DNA from: Cyanobacteriota bacterium
Lineage (GTDB): Bacteria; Cyanobacteriota; Cyanobacteriia; PCC-6307; Cyanobiaceae
Direction of reading: 5' to 3'
Assembly: GCA_026389335.1 (NCBI GenBank)
Contig: JAPLIB010000096.1
Span: forward strand, 1 to 64,000
DNA: 64,000 nt
Shown here: piece by piece, positions 61,200 through 64,000 of the stretch
Layout of the letters: every line of letters starts with the position of its first letter
Position numbering within the stretch: position 1 is the stretch's first letter
Program-made: the position numbers and the translations under genes
Notes under the pieces: generated by a model
The model's database searches: none
Told to the model about the DNA's origin: nothing
Seen by the model: only the letters and a program-made list of their open reading frames with translations

Positions 61200-61601
61200 G
61201 TGGCCAAGCAGGATGGAGAGGTCGACCCCGATTCCATGGCCCGCCCCCTGGTACTGCTCAAGCCCCGGGATTCGATCCCCTGCCGCGATCTCGTCGTAGC
61301 CGCGGACGTTCCGGTGGACAGACTGGAAGTCCAGTTGGATCCCGGGATTCCAGAGCGGCTTGCTGTGATGCGGCTTGCTCATCGACACAAACGGCGGCCC
61401 CAACTGATGGCTGAGGCCCAGGCCAAGGCCGTGGACCCGATGCTGGCCCTGCTGCTGAGGCGTCTGGAGCCACTGGAATGCGCTGCTCCTCACAACCGGC
61501 TACGGCTCATCAATCTGCTGCAAGGGTCGGCCGTCACCATGACTGGGCTGGATCTGGTTTGCCGATCCGACCAGAGCAGCCCCCAAGCCGAGCGAGGCTG
61601 A
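61200..61601 (+). CDS. Uncertain ORF in a 478-base gap
   Basis: This 133-codon frame has no recognised domain. The part HRHKRRPQLMAEAQAKAVDP followed by LLLRRLEPLECAAPHNRLRL looks protein-like, but the N-terminal half does not. A minus-strand frame of 101 codons overlaps it. It ends 5 bases before the next gene. It could be a real fast-evolving protein, a decayed gene, or chance in high-GC DNA. Confidence 0.25.
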   Translation: MAKQDGEVDPDSMARPLVLLKPRDSIPCRDLVVAADVPVDRLEVQLDPGIPERLAVMRLAHRHKRRPQLMAEAQAKAVDPMLALLLRRLEPLECAAPHNRLRLINLLQGSAVTMTGLDLVCRSDQSSPQAERG

Positions 61602-61606
61602 ATCCG

Positions 61607-62047
61607 ATGTCCCCGATCAGCGTGCCGAGCCTCGGCTCCCTCTCCACTCCCGCCCAGCTCATCCCACCCCGGGGCTACCGCCCCCTTGCCTGGCTTGGCC
61701 TGGTCGCCAACGGGCTGACAATTCCCCTGGGACTAGCCTTGATCCTGCTGGATCCCACCTGGCGCATCACTCACATTGCCGTCGGTGCCGGCGCGGTGCT
61801 GCCATGTGCGGCGCTGGGCATCGTCGCCAGCGTCGCCTTGCTGCAATGGCGGCACTGGGGCCAGGTGGTGGCGATCGTGGCCCTGGCGATCAGCCTGGCG
61901 ATCAGCCTGGCCTACGGCATCGTGCGCCTCGTTCTGATCCCTGCCGACCGTCCCCTGGTGGCGGTACTGGCCGTGCTGCTCTGGGCTGGGAATGTGGCGG
62001 TTCTGGTGTACTGGTGCCGGCCCAGCGTGCGTCACTATCTGCGCTGA
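61607..62047 (+). CDS. Small multi-span membrane protein, function unknown
   Basis: This 146-residue protein has four hydrophobic segments: PLAWLGLVANGLTIPLGLAL, VGAGAVLPCAALGIVASVAL, VVAIVALAISLAISLAYGIV and LVAVLAVLLWAGNVAVLVYW. A nearly exact duplication of CTGGCGATCAGC encodes LAISLAIS. No catalytic motif is visible. It is about 100 bases upstream of glnN in the same direction but has no obvious link. Confidence 0.65.
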   Translation: MSPISVPSLGSLSTPAQLIPPRGYRPLAWLGLVANGLTIPLGLALILLDPTWRITHIAVGAGAVLPCAALGIVASVALLQWRHWGQVVAIVALAISLAISLAYGIVRLVLIPADRPLVAVLAVLLWAGNVAVLVYWCRPSVRHYLR

Positions 62048-62150
62048 GGCCGGGGGGCCGTTGGCTTGGCCCGGGATTGTTTTGTAGCAATGGCGCCATC
62101 AAGAGGGTCCATCAGGCACTTTGGATGGGTGACTACGCCGAGACTGTCCC

Positions 62151-64000
62151 GTGCCCAGCCCCCAACGCCTCGCCGTTTTGCAGACGATCCAGCAGCGGCA
62201 GCCCGTGGCCACCGCGCCGATCCAGAAGCTTGATGAGCTCTGGGCCAGCGATGTCTTCACCCTCGACCGCATGAAGGCGGCCCTGCCCAAGGACATCTAC
62301 AAGTCGGTGCAGTGCACCATCCAGACAGGTAGCAAGCTTGATGTGTCGGTGGCCAACGTGGTGGCCCAGGCGATGAAGGAGTGGGCCACTGCCCGCGGCG
62401 CTCTCTATTACTCCCACGTTTTTTATCCCCTCACCAATCTCACCGCCGAAAAGCACGACGGTTTCATCGCTCCCCAGGGTGATGGCAGCGCCATCGCCGA
62501 GTTCACCGGCAAGCTGTTGGTACAGGGGGAACCCGATGGCTCCTCCTTCCCTAACGGCGGTATCCGCTCCACATTTGAGGCCCGCGGCTACACAGCCTGG
62601 GATGTCACCAGCCCTGCCTACCTGATGGAGACACCGAACGGTGTCACCCTCTGCATTCCCACGGTGTTCGTCTCCTGGACTGGAGAGGCTCTCGATCACA
62701 AGACGCCGCTGTTGCGTTCCATCGCCGCTGTCAACAAGCAGGCTCAGCGGCTGTTACGTCTGTTGGGTGAAGTGGATGTGGCCCCGGTCAACTCCAGCTG
62801 CGGCGCCGAGCAGGAGTACTTCCTGATCGATAGTGCTTACGTACCGCTGCGCTCCGATCTGCTGCTGGCGGGCCGCACCCTGTTCGGCCGTCCCTCCGCC
62901 AAGGGCCAGCAATTCGATGATCACTACTTCGGTGCCATCCCTGAGCGGGTGCAGGTGTTCATGCAGGACGTGGAGCGCCAGCTTTACAAGCTCGGCATCC
63001 CCGCCAAGACCCGCCACAACGAAGTGGCACCGGGCCAGTTTGAAATTGCGCCTTACTTCGAGGCGGCCAACGTGGCCACCGATCACCAGCAACTCACCAT
63101 GACCATTCTTCGCAGCACGGCGAAGAAGCATGGTCTCAGTTGCCTACTGCATGAAAAGCCCTTTGCCGGCATCAATGGATCCGGCAAACATGTCAACTGG
63201 TCGATCGGCAATGCCACCCAGGGCAACCTGCTGGATCCCGGCCACACACCCCACGAGAACCTGCAGTTCCTGTTGTTCTGCGGTGCTGTGATTCGGGGGA
63301 TTCATCTCTATGGGCCGCTGTTGCGGGCGGCCATCGCCACGGCCAGTAATGATCACCGTCTGGGCGCCAACGAGGCTCCACCAGCCATCATCTCGGTGTA
63401 TCTGGGTAGCCAGCTGGAAGATGTCTTCAATCAGATCCGCGAGGGGCGCCTCACCGACTCCACGATCGGTGGCATTATGGAGTTTAGCGTCGATACGCTG
63501 CCTGAGTTTCCCAAGGATGCGGGTGATCGCAACCGCACATCACCTTTCGCCTTCACGGGTAACCGTTTTGAATTCCGTGCCGTGGGCTCGGGCCAGACCG
63601 TGGCTGTACCGCTGGTGGCACTCAACACCGTGATGGCCGACTCCATGGACTGGGTCGCCGCCCAACTGGAAGCCAAAGTGTCTGCCGGCGGTGCTGTGGA
63701 GAGCGGTGCTCTTGAAGTTCTGCAGGACGTGATGAAACAACACGGCGCCGTGATCTTCGGTGGCAATGGCTATTCGGAGGAATGGCATCAGCAGGCTGTG
63801 CAGGAACGGGGTCTGGAAAACCTGCGCACCAGCGCCGATGCCCTGCCGGTGCTCAAGCGCGACAATATTCGCGACCTGTTCTCTCGCACTGGCGTTCTCT
63901 CTCCGGTGGAACTGGAAAGCCGCTATGAGGTCTGCGCTGAGCAGTACATCCTGGCGATTGAGGTGGAGGCCAAGCTGGCGTTGCAGATCGCTCGCACCCA
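62151..64000 (+). CDS. glnN: Glutamine synthetase type III, 5' part
   Basis: This is the GSIII ligase (glutamate + ammonia + ATP to glutamine), cut by the window end after about 616 of the usual 720 or so residues. The frame is open from a GTG at 62151 (preceding codons are not conserved). Landmarks are [36 protein letters not shown] with metal Glu, [18 protein letters not shown], and [20 protein letters not shown] with the His and substrate loop. In cyanobacteria glnN is typically induced under nitrogen starvation by NtcA. I found no exact GTA-N8-TAC site in the 100 bases upstream. Confidence 0.95.
   Translation, partial: MPSPQRLAVLQTIQQRQPVATAPIQKLDELWASDVFTLDRMKAALPKDIYKSVQCTIQTGSKLDVSVANVVAQAMKEWATARGALYYSHVFYPLTNLTAEKHDGFIAPQGDGSAIAEFTGKLLVQGEPDGSSFPNGGIRSTFEARGYTAWDVTSPAYLMETPNGVTLCIPTVFVSWTGEALDHKTPLLRSIAAVNKQAQRLLRLLGEVDVAPVNSSCGAEQEYFLIDSAYVPLRSDLLLAGRTLFGRPSAKGQQFDDHYFGAIPERVQVFMQDVERQLYKLGIPAKTRHNEVAPGQFEIAPYFEAANVATDHQQLTMTILRSTAKKHGLSCLLHEKPFAGINGSGKHVNWSIGNATQGNLLDPGHTPHENLQFLLFCGAVIRGIHLYGPLLRAAIATASNDHRLGANEAPPAIISVYLGSQLEDVFNQIREGRLTDSTIGGIMEFSVDTLPEFPKDAGDRNRTSPFAFTGNRFEFRAVGSGQTVAVPLVALNTVMADSMDWVAAQLEAKVSAGGAVESGALEVLQDVMKQHGAVIFGGNGYSEEWHQQAVQERGLENLRTSADALPVLKRDNIRDLFSRTGVLSPVELESRYEVCAEQYILAIEVEAKLALQIART

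Noticed and set aside
62048-62150. NtcA site upstream of glnN
   Set aside because: A GTA occurs at about 62085 but no TAC follows at the required 8-base spacing.
1-64000. tRNA, rRNA or CRISPR loci
   Set aside because: No tRNA T-loop and acceptor pairings, rRNA blocks, or regularly spaced repeats with unique spacers were seen; the repeats present are contiguous and degenerate.

Overview
The window is high-GC cyanobacterial DNA, most likely from a Synechococcus/Cyanobium-type picocyanobacterium. Lineage-typical families include a cyanobacterial AbrB regulator, an HpsJ-like protein, a CPP1-like J-domain protein, a DUF3531 protein, a DUF92/VTE6-like protein, a monomeric B12-dependent ribonucleotide reductase, a GSIII-type glutamine synthetase (GlnN) and several short conserved picocyanobacterial proteins. 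The cyanobacterial HIP1 octamer GCGATCGC occurs at several places (for example 8110, 13990, 22995, 26393, 42474, 48655). I saw no rRNA, tRNA or CRISPR array.

Layout. 1-3000 is a scarred accessory segment: the C-terminus of an IS3-type transposase with a nonsense codon, a Baeyer-Villiger-like flavin monooxygenase, and a superoxide dismutase gene with its middle deleted. 3000-6550 is a minus-strand operon of two photolyase/cryptochrome-family genes and a peroxiredoxin-like gene. 6900-12040 holds an AbrB regulator and a run of toxin-antitoxin pieces, most of them broken: Phd with a decayed PIN toxin, a nucleotidyltransferase with a truncated HEPN partner, and a YoeB toxin with no visible antitoxin. 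A PEP-CTERM-type protein interrupted by a TGA and an HpsJ-like protein lie among them. 12100-27650 is mostly housekeeping: uracil-DNA glycosylase, aminotransferase, sigma factor, DUF92, RsmE, an ABC ATPase, Hsp33, RF3, a methyltransferase and NrdJ.

27900-38620 is a transport region: an EmrA/EmrB-like drug exporter, a TetR regulator, an ABCD/SbmA-type ABC exporter, a P-type ATPase and two adjacent crcB fluoride-channel genes. 39280-43780 holds lipid-related hydrolases and an acyltransferase; the acyltransferase and one hydrolase carry disruptions. 43780-51930 contains a YbaY/META protein, a 2-oxoglutarate oxygenase-like protein, a tight operon of three different protease families (rhomboid, retropepsin-like, CPBP), PPK2, a LuxR-type regulator and a desaturase. 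52000-64000 is central metabolism: a MetX-like hydrolase, a GlnT-like ligase, a translationally coupled phosphoketolase-acetate kinase pair, the arsenosugar radical SAM enzyme ArsS, a flavin reductase and the 5' part of glnN.

Three patterns recur. Accessory genes are decaying, with nonsense codons, single-base frameshifts and internal deletions. Several otherwise conserved proteins carry low-complexity insertions or tails. Several gaps, and one gene start, carry short degenerate or tandem repeats. The strongest leads for new biology are the three-protease operon, a terminator at 58887-58914 with no gene in front of it, the photolyase homologue that lacks its iron-sulfur cysteines, and the tandem-repeat start of the MetX-like gene.
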